A stretch of DNA of 45,118 nt, taken from assembly GCF_000213975.1 (NCBI RefSeq), contig NZ_GL892076.1, forward strand, positions 906,235 to 951,352, given 5' to 3'. Source of the DNA: Centipeda periodontii DSM 2778 (GTDB lineage: Bacteria > Bacillota > Negativicutes > Selenomonadales > Selenomonadaceae). The stretch's first letter is position 1; the number at the start of each line of letters is the position of its first letter. Both the position numbers and the translations under genes were made by a program. Under the pieces are notes generated by a model, which had not been told where the DNA came from, made no database searches, and worked only from the letters and a program-made list of their open reading frames with translations. Below, in pieces: positions 26,487 to 33,907 of the stretch.

Positions 26487-27590
26487 ATGAGGACATTTTC
26501 ATCGCTCGGCGTGCCCGAAAACTATATCGCCGCGCTCGAAAAGCGCGGCATCGCGGCGCCGACGGAGATACAGACGGCGTTCATCCCTGCCGCACGTGCA
26601 GGGGAGAACCTCATCGGTGAGGCGCCGACGGGGACGGGCAAGACGCTCGCCTATCTCCTGCCGATCCTAGAGCGCGTCGATCCCGCCGTGCGCACGACGC
26701 AGGTGCTCATCCTCGCGCCGACGCACGAGCTCGCCATGCAGATCGCGACGGTCGCGCGCGAACTTGCACAGGCGGCAGGACTGCCGATCGGTGTGCAGGC
26801 GCTCATCGGTGGGGCGAACATCAAGCGGCAGATCGAGGCGCTCAAGAAGAAGCCAGCACTCGTTGTCGGCTCCGCGCCGCGCGTGCAGGAACTGAACCGC
26901 CTCGGCAAGCTGAAGCTCACGGGTGTAAAGGTTCTCGTTCTGGACGAGTTCGACCGACTCCTCGGTAAGCAGCATCTGGATGACGTGCGTTCCGTCATCC
27001 GGCTTCTGCCGAAGGAAACACAGATGCTCTTCCTCTCTGCAACGGCGGGGACGTCCGCCATACGCATGGCAGAGAGTCTTTGCACGCTGCGCTGCATCCG
27101 CGTGGAGGGTACGAATGATACGTATGAAAATTACTATCATATTGTATCGTTTCGTGATAAAATAAAGGCGGTGCAAAAGCTGACGCGCCGTCTGCCGATC
27201 AAACGCGGACTCGTCTTTGTCGGACGCAGCTTCGATGCAGCGCACGCACTCGAAAAGCTGCGCTTCGAGGACATCAAAGCCGTTGCACTGATCGGACAGG
27301 AACGGCGCGACCAGCGGCGCGCGGCGCTTGACGCCATTCGCACAGGACGCGCCGAGCTCCTCATCTCCACCGATCTTGCCGCGCGCGGACTCGATATCGA
27401 GGATGTGGACTATGTCATCCATCTCGATCTGCCAGAGGATGTGCGCACCTACCGCCACCGCGCGGGACGCACGGCACGTGCGGGTAAGGCGGGGGCTGTC
27501 ATCTCGCTCGTGGATGAGCGGGAGATGGACAAACTCAGGGCACTCGCCGCACGCATGGAGATTGAACTGGTGCGATTGCCGCGCGCCTGA
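26487..27590 (+). CDS. DEAD-box-type RNA helicase with DEFD motif
   Basis: The 367-residue protein has two RecA-like domains. Motif Q lies near PTEIQTAFIP, motif I is APTGTGKT (46-53), motif Ia APTHELA, motif II DEFD (153-156), motif III SAT and motif VI HRAGRTARAG. Compared with typical DEAD-box proteins, motif II is DEFD and motif Ia has His for Arg. It lacks any C-terminal RNA-binding extension. ATP-driven RNA remodelling is the likely role. ATG 26487 follows CGGAGAATACT; an upstream in-frame extension would overlap topB by more than 160 bp. Confidence 0.88.
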   Translation: MRTFSSLGVPENYIAALEKRGIAAPTEIQTAFIPAARAGENLIGEAPTGTGKTLAYLLPILERVDPAVRTTQVLILAPTHELAMQIATVARELAQAAGLPIGVQALIGGANIKRQIEALKKKPALVVGSAPRVQELNRLGKLKLTGVKVLVLDEFDRLLGKQHLDDVRSVIRLLPKETQMLFLSATAGTSAIRMAESLCTLRCIRVEGTNDTYENYYHIVSFRDKIKAVQKLTRRLPIKRGLVFVGRSFDAAHALEKLRFEDIKAVALIGQERRDQRRAALDAIRTGRAELLISTDLAARGLDIEDVDYVIHLDLPEDVRTYRHRAGRTARAGKAGAVISLVDEREMDKLRALAARMEIELVRLPRA

Positions 27591-27634
27591 GTACGCGGCA
27601 CTGCGTTATCCATTTCCAAAGGGGGAAATCGTTC

Positions 27635-28978
27635 GTGGACATATTGCCCACATTGCTTGACATATTGCTCGTTGCTTTTCTGATCTTTATGAACGGCTTC
27701 TTTGTTGCGGCGGAGTTCTGCTGTGTGAAGATGCGAACATCGCGCCTCGAGACGCTGATCGCAGAGGGGAGCAGTCGCGCGGGATACGCCAAGCAGCTCA
27801 CGGAACATCTGGACTACTCGCTCTCGGTGACACAGTTCGGCATTACACTTGCATCGCTTGGACTCGGCTGGGTGGGCGAACCTGCGATTGCGACACTCAT
27901 TCTGCCTGTGACACAGGCGGCAGGTCTGCCCGATGAGGTGGGGCACACGGCCGCACTTGCGATTGCGTTCACGATCATCACCTCGCTGCACATCGTGCTC
28001 GGTGAGCTGACGCCGAAATCCATGGCGATTGCAAACGTCGAGAACATCATGCTCGCGATCGCGTTCCCGATGGTGCTCTTCGGTCGCGTCATGCGTCCAT
28101 TTGTCTGGATCCTGAACACAGTGGCGAACTACATCAGCCGCCGCCTCGGCTATGATGTGAAGGGGGAGAATGAGGACGCGCACACGGAGGAGGAGATCCG
28201 TCTCCTGATGAAGGAGAGTTTCCGCCAAGGGCTGATCAACAGCACGGAGGCGGACTTCGTCGACAATGTATTCTCGTTTACGGAGCTGAACGCACGCGAG
28301 ATCATGGTGCCGCGCACGGACATGATCTGCCTCTATCTCGACGATACGTCTGCCGAGCGCATCAAGACCATCCTCGAGGAACAGCAGACGCGCTATCCTG
28401 TCTGTTACGAGGACAAGGATCACATCATCGGCTTTATCCACGTCAAGGACCTCCTGCCGCCGCTCATCCGCGGGGAGCGGCTGAACCTGCGCCGCTATAT
28501 CCGAAAGGCACTCGTTGTGCCTGAGAGCATGGATGGCAGTGTCCTCCTGCGTACGATGCAGGAGCAGGGCTCGCAGCTCGCGATCGTGGTAGACGAGTAC
28601 GGCGGCACGGCAGGTATGGTGACAGTTGAGGATATCATCGAGCAGATCGTCGGTGATATCCGCGACGAGTTCGACGAGGAGCGTGAGAGCGTCGAGTGGC
28701 GCGCAGGAGATGTGTGCTCTGTGGATGCGAAACTGCTGCTCGAGGAGGTTGCCGACCTCCTCGCGGTGCGGATCGAGGATGAGGATGTGGACAGCATCGG
28801 CGGCTGGCTCTATGACCAGCTCGGCGAGGCGCCGCGCGTGGGGCAGATGGCGGCCCATGCGGGAACGCTGTTCTACGTCGAGGAGGTGGACGGCGTGCGC
28901 ATTACGCGCGTGCTTGTTCATCTCCTGCATACGGTAGCGGAGGAGCAAGACGAGCCTCCGGTCCATGAGGAGGAATAG
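27635..28978 (+). CDS. CNNM/CorC-type membrane protein (DUF21-CBS-CorC_HlyC)
   Basis: The 447-residue protein has an N-terminal DUF21 membrane domain (about residues 1-190, starting with a hydrophobic helix containing FMNGFFVAAEF), then a CBS pair (about 205-330) and a C-terminal CorC_HlyC domain (about 350-430). Members are implicated in magnesium or other divalent cation export; older annotation calls them hemolysins. The start is GTG 27635 with GGGGGAAA before it. It ends 2 bp before the hexokinase gene, so the two are cotranscribed. Ion specificity is not evident. Confidence 0.9.
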   Translation: MDILPTLLDILLVAFLIFMNGFFVAAEFCCVKMRTSRLETLIAEGSSRAGYAKQLTEHLDYSLSVTQFGITLASLGLGWVGEPAIATLILPVTQAAGLPDEVGHTAALAIAFTIITSLHIVLGELTPKSMAIANVENIMLAIAFPMVLFGRVMRPFVWILNTVANYISRRLGYDVKGENEDAHTEEEIRLLMKESFRQGLINSTEADFVDNVFSFTELNAREIMVPRTDMICLYLDDTSAERIKTILEEQQTRYPVCYEDKDHIIGFIHVKDLLPPLIRGERLNLRRYIRKALVVPESMDGSVLLRTMQEQGSQLAIVVDEYGGTAGMVTVEDIIEQIVGDIRDEFDEERESVEWRAGDVCSVDAKLLLEEVADLLAVRIEDEDVDSIGGWLYDQLGEAPRVGQMAAHAGTLFYVEEVDGVRITRVLVHLLHTVAEEQDEPPVHEEE

Positions 28979-28980
28979 AT

Positions 28981-30273
28981 ATGGCATTTGATCCCGTGCT
29001 TTACGATGATATTATCGCTGCGTTTACGATAGATACGGAGCATCTGCATCAGGCGGCAGCAGCTTTTCGACAGGACATGCGCCTCGGTCTCACGGGATCG
29101 CCCGATTCCTCCCTGCGCATGCTGCCGTCCTATCTGGGACTCCCGACGGGCGAGGAGCGCGGCGACTATCTCGCACTCGACTTCGGCGGGACGAACGTGC
29201 GCGTCCTGCTCTACCGCCTTGCGGGCAACGGGAAATATGAAATGCTCTCCCACGTCGCAAAGCCGCTCAAGGTCGATGGTGTCTACGACTTCATCGGCGC
29301 GGAGGCGACGGGTGAGGAGATGTTTGACTTCATTGCAGGCCTCGTCGATGAGGTGGTTGGTGGCGATCATGAGACACCGTATCTTCTCGGACACACCTTC
29401 TCCTTTCCGTCCAGTCAGACGAATATCAACAACGCGCGCCTGATCATCTGGACAAAGGAATTTGCTGCGCGCGGCGTCGAGGGCGAGGTCGTCAACGATC
29501 TCCTGCGGGCAGCACTTGTGCGTCAGGGACTCTCAAATGTCACGCCGAACTCCGTCATCAACGACACGGTCGCCGTGCTCCTCTCGGCTGCCTACATCTA
29601 TGGCGATACGAAGATCGGTGCGATCTATGCCACGGGGCACAACACCTGCTACCTCGAGTCCTATACGGGTACGGCAAATGCACCGATGATCCTCAACATG
29701 GAGTCGGGGGGATTTTCGAAGCTCGTTCCGAACCGTTTCGACATCGCACTCGACGCTGCATCGGAGAAAAAGGGCGAGCAGCGCCTTGAAAAGATGGTTT
29801 CGGGACGTTACATGGGCGAGCTCTTCGGGATGGCACTCGCCGAGCTTCTCGGAACGAAGGAGCACATGCATGCCTTTACGAGCGTCGACATCAGCCGCAT
29901 ACTTGAGGATGTGAACGGAGATGCGCAGTCGGCGGCATCCATCGTCGAAACAGCGACCGGACAAATGCTCTCGGCAGAGGATGCCGTGTGCGTACGTGAG
30001 CTTGCGCGTACCATTGTCGTACGCTCCGTGCGGCTCATCGCGGCGACGTTTGTCGGGACGCTCTGGCAGATCACGGGTGAGGGGGAGATCCGTCCCCAGC
30101 ATATTGCCGTTGACGGTTCCGTCTATGAGAAGATGCCGCTCGTCAAGGAGACGATGGCAGACGTGTTTGCAGAGCTCCTCGGAGAGGATGCGCCGAAGGT
30201 CGATACGATCCTCGCCAGTTGCGGCTCGGGACTCGGTGCCGCGCTCGCGGCGGCGATGGTGGAGAGTGGGTAA
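28981..30273 (+). CDS. Hexokinase (eukaryotic-type fold)
   Basis: The 430-residue protein looks like eukaryotic hexokinase, not the bacterial ROK or Glk families. It has ALDFGGTNVRVLL (phosphate 1 loop, near residue 65), GHTFSFPSSQ (sugar-binding loop), SVINDTVAVLLS with the catalytic Asp, and GSVYEKMP plus ASCGSGLGAALAAA near the C terminus. The expected reaction is ATP-dependent 6-phosphorylation of glucose or other hexoses in the cytoplasm, feeding glycolysis. It is slightly shorter than typical eukaryotic forms. Gene spacing of 2 bp ties it to the CorC-type gene upstream. Confidence 0.88.
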   Translation: MAFDPVLYDDIIAAFTIDTEHLHQAAAAFRQDMRLGLTGSPDSSLRMLPSYLGLPTGEERGDYLALDFGGTNVRVLLYRLAGNGKYEMLSHVAKPLKVDGVYDFIGAEATGEEMFDFIAGLVDEVVGGDHETPYLLGHTFSFPSSQTNINNARLIIWTKEFAARGVEGEVVNDLLRAALVRQGLSNVTPNSVINDTVAVLLSAAYIYGDTKIGAIYATGHNTCYLESYTGTANAPMILNMESGGFSKLVPNRFDIALDAASEKKGEQRLEKMVSGRYMGELFGMALAELLGTKEHMHAFTSVDISRILEDVNGDAQSAASIVETATGQMLSAEDAVCVRELARTIVVRSVRLIAATFVGTLWQITGEGEIRPQHIAVDGSVYEKMPLVKETMADVFAELLGEDAPKVDTILASCGSGLGAALAAAMVESG

Positions 30274-30283
30274 GAATTAAGAT

Positions 30284-30303
30284 TTTATCAGTAATTCTAG
30301 AAA
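30284..30303. repeat. Solo end of the foldback repeat
   Basis: TTTATCAGTAATTC at 30284-30297 is identical to the reverse complement of the first 14 inner bases of the terminal repeat at 22837-22856; the outer six bases are altered (TAGAAA). No second end was found, so this is a fragment or a chance match. Confidence 0.45.
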
Positions 30304-30309
30304 TTCTTC

Positions 30310-30338
30310 TTGCGTATTTTTTAGAGATGTGATACAAT
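30310..30338 (+). promoter_or_regulatory. Probable promoter of the PTS/kinase operon
   Basis: TACAAT (30333-30338) is a good -10 box; TTGCGT (30310-30315), 17 bases upstream, is a weak -35. The weak -35 fits a regulated promoter. It would give a leader of about 155 nt before the HPr-like gene. Confidence 0.55.
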
Positions 30339-30345
30339 CGTATCA
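30330..30345. promoter_or_regulatory. Palindromic operator candidate over the -10 box
   Basis: TGATAC-AATC-GTATCA is a perfect 6-bp inverted repeat with a 4-base spacer and it covers the predicted -10 hexamer. A repressor of GntR or similar type could bind. No DNA-binding regulator gene is in the operon itself. Confidence 0.5.
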
Positions 30346-30410
30346 ATTAGAGAAGATAGGAAATTTTTTCACAACAAAATAGATTGACTACTGAATAATG
30401 TAGATGAATT

Positions 30411-30457
30411 CGGTATTACGGGATAAGGCATAAGCCTGTCCCCTAATACCGTTTTTT
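30411..30457 (+). terminator. Leader terminator (attenuator candidate) before the HPr-like gene
   Basis: CGGTATTACGGGA (30411-30423) pairs with TCCCCTAATACCG (30439-30451) with one mismatch, closed by an inner AGGC-ATAA-GCCT hairpin and followed by six T residues. It lies downstream of the predicted operon promoter and 43 bp before the first start codon, so transcripts must pass it. With a GlpP-like antiterminator encoded in the operon, it is a likely attenuation site. Confidence 0.75.
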
Positions 30458-30500
30458 ATTTGTAAAATTGTGTTCTCAGGTATGGAAAGGAGGGAAAAAG

Positions 30501-30764
30501 ATGAAAGTGACCATCACCATGGAAAATGCCTCTGGTCTTCACGCTCGGCCGGCAGTATTGATTGCCGACAAAGCATCGAAATTTCAGGCAGACGTCATGC
30601 TTCATGCAAATGGTAAGACGGCAAAGGCGACGGATGTTTTGCAGATCATGGGGCTCGGCATCACATGCGGCAGCGAGGTTACGGTTGAGGCTTCCGGCGA
30701 AGAAGAAACGGCGGCAGTGTATACCTTAGCCGGAATGCTTGCGGCGAAGGAGATCTATCGGTGA
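30501..30764 (+). CDS. HPr-family phosphocarrier protein, Asp at the Ser46 position
   Basis: The 87-residue protein has the HPr active site ASGLHARPA with phosphorylatable H14, so it can probably accept phosphate from PEP via Enzyme I. At the position of the regulatory Ser46 of Gram-positive HPr it has D45 (KATDVLQIMGLG in place of KSIMGVMSLG). HPr kinase could not phosphorylate it there, and Asp may mimic the phosphorylated state. ATG 30501 follows a strong AAGGAGG; an in-frame GTG 11 codons upstream would start inside an untranslated stretch. It heads the catabolic operon, 46 bp before the IIC gene. It may be specialised for this transporter. Confidence 0.88.
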   Translation: MKVTITMENASGLHARPAVLIADKASKFQADVMLHANGKTAKATDVLQIMGLGITCGSEVTVEASGEEETAAVYTLAGMLAAKEIYR

Positions 30765-30810
30765 GAGTCGGCAGATCTGGTAAAGATTTCTGATATCGAG
30801 GTGAACCATC

Positions 30811-32073
30811 ATGGAGTTTTTGAATCAAATTTTGGCATTGGGACCCACTGTTATGATGCCCGTGATTTTCTTTATCTTGGGGATCTGCTTCCGGCTGTCG
30901 ATCGGTCGGGCATTTGAAGCAGGGATGCTGGTCGGCGTTGGCTTTACCGGGATTAACTTGATTGTGTCCATGCTTCTGAACAGCCTGGGCCCCGCCTCGG
31001 AGGATATGGTTGAGCGGTTCGGTGCGAGCCTGACAGTTATCGATGCAGGATGGGCAACGAGTGCAGCAATTGGCTGGTCGTCTCCTCTGATTCCGATGGT
31101 TGTGCCAGGTGCCATCATTTTGAACATGGTGCTGCTGGCATTGAAGAGAACACAGATCTTAAACATCGATATTTTCAACTACTGGCTGATTCTCTTGCCG
31201 GGTTCCATGGTCTACTATGAGACGGGCAGTCTGGCTCTCGGAACGGCAGCCGCTCTTATACTCTATCTGATTGCCTTTATCATTGCGGATAAAACTGCGC
31301 CGGCGATTCAGGAAATGTACAACATCAAGGGTGTCGCTTTCGTTCATGCCACATGTGGCGTCTATGTTCCTATTGGAATTGCAGTCAATGCCGTTATTGA
31401 GCGGATACCGGGACTCAACAAGATCAATCTGAGCCCGGAGGGCGTCATCCAAAAACTAGGTGTTCTTGGAAAACCCATTACGCTTGCCACGATTCTCGGC
31501 GCGGGCATGGGCGTGCTTGCCGGTTGGGGCGTTGGACAATGTGCATTCCTTGCGGTTCAAGTGGCTGCTGTTATGATCCTCCTGCCGAAAATGGTAGAGA
31601 TTACTGTCGAGGGCGTCATGATTGTCCGCGATCAGGCGGAGACGGTGCTGAAAAAGATCTTCCCGGGACGGGAATTCAACATCGGCATGGATACGGCGCT
31701 TCTGATCGGCGAGCCATGTATTATCGCAACAGGGCTGCTGCTCATTCCTGCCGCACTTTTCATCTCGATCATTCTGCCGGGGAATCGCATGCTGCCGTTC
31801 GTCGATCTTGCATCGATCGTGTTCGTCATCTCCATGGTGGCTCCCTTCTGTAAGCGCAATATGTTCCGCATCTTTATTACGGGACTCTTTATCGTGACAA
31901 TTGCGCTCTATGCAGGAAGCAACTTGTCGGGGATTTATGGCGTTGCAGCAGATCAGGCAAATGTGAGGCTGCCAAGCAATGTTACGTCGACCGAGCTGGG
32001 CAATCTGGTGTCGTCTTACAATACACCGGCTGGCTGGGCTTTGGTAAAATTGGGTGAGATGATCGGAAAGTAA
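30811..32073 (+). CDS. PTS IIC component, galactitol (GAT) type
   Basis: This 420-residue membrane protein has about ten hydrophobic segments and the EIIC-GAT pattern, with an early RLSIGRAFEAGMLVGVGFTG and a VIDAGWATSAAIGW segment. Such proteins form the sugar channel of galactitol-type phosphotransferase systems. No IIA or IIB gene is adjacent, although both are normally required; only an HPr-like gene precedes it. Either the missing components are elsewhere or the protein works without them. The downstream FGGY kinase would fit import of unphosphorylated substrate. Substrate is probably a sugar or polyol but cannot be named. Confidence 0.88.
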   Translation: MEFLNQILALGPTVMMPVIFFILGICFRLSIGRAFEAGMLVGVGFTGINLIVSMLLNSLGPASEDMVERFGASLTVIDAGWATSAAIGWSSPLIPMVVPGAIILNMVLLALKRTQILNIDIFNYWLILLPGSMVYYETGSLALGTAAALILYLIAFIIADKTAPAIQEMYNIKGVAFVHATCGVYVPIGIAVNAVIERIPGLNKINLSPEGVIQKLGVLGKPITLATILGAGMGVLAGWGVGQCAFLAVQVAAVMILLPKMVEITVEGVMIVRDQAETVLKKIFPGREFNIGMDTALLIGEPCIIATGLLLIPAALFISIILPGNRMLPFVDLASIVFVISMVAPFCKRNMFRIFITGLFIVTIALYAGSNLSGIYGVAADQANVRLPSNVTSTELGNLVSSYNTPAGWALVKLGEMIGK

Positions 32074-32083
32074 AGGAGATGCG

Positions 32084-33121
32084 GTGCATATGAAACTCAT
32101 CGGGATAGGCGATCTCCTGATACCGGCACGGTATATCGAGGAAGGATTTGCGGGATATCGGCAGAAAGGCGTGCAGATCGAGGTGCTCGACTGGCCGCTG
32201 AAAGATTATGAGGAACTGCAGGGGATCAATCTGCAGGTGGAGACGCAGGGGAGCGAAGTCTATGACGTACCGGACGCGCTCATCAAGAAGTTGCGTGATG
32301 CGGAGATCCTCATTACGCAGTTCTGTCCGATTACAAAGAAGGTTCTGGATGCCTGTACGAAGCTCCGATTTATTGGTGTTCTGCGCGGCGGATATGAAAA
32401 TGTGAATGTGACATACGCGGCGCAGAAAGGTGTCACCGTTTACCATACCCCGGGGCGCAATGCGACTGCCGTCGCTGATTTCACCATCGGAATGATTCTG
32501 AGCGAATGCCGCAATATTGCACGTGCGCATGCAAATCTGAAAGCGGGGCGTTGGGTTCGCGACTATGTGAATGCTGCGACGGTACCCGATCTGGAGGATA
32601 AGACCGTTGGCATCATCGGTATGGGGCAGATCGGTCGGAAGGTTGCCAAGAGGCTGCATGGATTCGATGTGCGGATACTCGGCTACGATCCCTATGCGGA
32701 CACATTGCCGGATTACGTTGTACGCGCTTCTTTGGACGAACTGCTTGAACAAGCAGATTTTGTGACAATACACGGCCGCCTTACCGACGAGACGAAGGGG
32801 ATGATGAATGCGCATGCTTTCTCCTTGATGAAGCCGACAGCATATTTCATCAACACGGCGCGTGCCGGACTCGTCGACGAAGCAGCTCTGTATGCGGCGC
32901 TGAAGGAAAGACGAATTCAGGGAGCGGCGTTGGATGTCTTTGAGCATGAGCCGCTCAAAGAGGATGATCCCTTGGTCGGTCTTGACAACGTTACCATCAC
33001 ACCTCATTTGGCAGGAGGGACGGTAGATGCCTTCCTGCATTCGCCCGTATTGCTTGCTCGTGAGATGGAGGGGGCGCTCTCCGGTGATCTGACATCGCGC
33101 TGCATTGTGCGGCAGAAATGA
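32084..33121 (+). CDS. D-isomer-specific 2-hydroxyacid dehydrogenase (first of two)
   Basis: The 345-residue protein has a C-terminal Rossmann domain with GIIGMGQIGRKVAKRL for NAD. The catalytic set is Arg in NTARAGLVDEAAL, Glu in DVFEHEPL and His in ITPHLAGGT. It resembles phosphoglycerate dehydrogenase and related enzymes and shares the unusual block VLRGGYEN with the second copy at 36974. The start may be GTG 32084 or ATG 32090; AGGAG lies at 32074-32078. Its stop overlaps the next gene's region (ATGA at 33118). In this operon it probably oxidises or reduces a sugar-acid intermediate; the substrate is unknown. Confidence 0.87.
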   Translation: MHMKLIGIGDLLIPARYIEEGFAGYRQKGVQIEVLDWPLKDYEELQGINLQVETQGSEVYDVPDALIKKLRDAEILITQFCPITKKVLDACTKLRFIGVLRGGYENVNVTYAAQKGVTVYHTPGRNATAVADFTIGMILSECRNIARAHANLKAGRWVRDYVNAATVPDLEDKTVGIIGMGQIGRKVAKRLHGFDVRILGYDPYADTLPDYVVRASLDELLEQADFVTIHGRLTDETKGMMNAHAFSLMKPTAYFINTARAGLVDEAALYAALKERRIQGAALDVFEHEPLKEDDPLVGLDNVTITPHLAGGTVDAFLHSPVLLAREMEGALSGDLTSRCIVRQK

Positions 33122-33129
33122 GGTGTGCG

Positions 33130-33885
33130 ATGGATTTCGGATTACAGGGAAAAAATGCGCTCGTGATCGGAGGCACGAAAGGGCTCGGGCGAGCGACCTG
33201 TGAGCTCTTTGCACAGGAGGGAACGAACGTCATTGCGGTCAGTCGGCATGGGGATGAATGTGCCGCACTTGCAGCTGACCTGCGGGACAGATATGGAATA
33301 CGGACCGCGGGAATCGCATGTGATTTGAGCGGAAGCGGGCGCAGCGATGTCGTGCGTGAGGCGCTTGCGGCGTTCGATACGCTGGATATTCTCGTCAATG
33401 CTGCAGGCATCTGGCCGCAGGCCTATGTCCTCGATATGGAGGAGGAGGCATTTCGGCATACAATAGAGGTCAATCTGATCAGTCCATTTGTTTTATGTCG
33501 TGATTTTGCTCGGTATCTGGTCGATCAGAAGAGGCCAGGGAAGATTGTGAACGTTGTGTCACAGGCGGCGTTTACCGGGTCAACAACGGGACACGCGCAC
33601 TATGCGGCTTCCAAGGGCGGACTGGTATCCTTTACGGTGTCGCTTGCACGCGAGCTTGCGCCGCATGGTGTCAATGTCAATGCAGTTGCGCCTGGAATTA
33701 TGGATACGCCCATGATTCACGAGGTGCTGAAGACATGCAGAGAGTATTACTGTCAGCGAATTCCACTGGGCAGAGTCGCAGAGCCGGAGGAAGTCGCGTA
33801 CAGCATCCTGTTCTTGTGCTCGAATAAGGCGGACTATCTGACGGGAATCACGCTGGACGCCACGGGCGGCATGCTGATGAGGTAA
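33130..33885 (+). CDS. Classical SDR oxidoreductase
   Basis: This is a 251-residue classical short-chain dehydrogenase. It has GGTKGLGRAT for cofactor binding, NAAGIWP, the active Ser in VVSQAAF, and the catalytic YAASK. The C terminus FLCSNKADYLTGITLDATGG is typical. Reductases of this type interconvert a hydroxyl and a ketone on sugars, polyols or sugar acids. ATG 33130 follows GAGGTG; an ATG four codons upstream overlaps the previous stop codon but lacks a ribosome-binding site. Its place between a 2-hydroxyacid dehydrogenase and a kinase suggests it acts on the imported substrate before phosphorylation. Confidence 0.87.
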   Translation: MDFGLQGKNALVIGGTKGLGRATCELFAQEGTNVIAVSRHGDECAALAADLRDRYGIRTAGIACDLSGSGRSDVVREALAAFDTLDILVNAAGIWPQAYVLDMEEEAFRHTIEVNLISPFVLCRDFARYLVDQKRPGKIVNVVSQAAFTGSTTGHAHYAASKGGLVSFTVSLARELAPHGVNVNAVAPGIMDTPMIHEVLKTCREYYCQRIPLGRVAEPEEVAYSILFLCSNKADYLTGITLDATGGMLMR

Positions 33886-33907
33886 AGACACGAAAGGAGG
33901 GGCTGTC

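Noticed and set aside
30387-30457. BglG/LicT-type RNA antiterminator (RAT) site overlapping the leader terminator
   Set aside because: I could not find a RAT-like sequence overlapping the left arm of the terminator, and the operon encodes a GlpP-type, not a BglG-type, protein.
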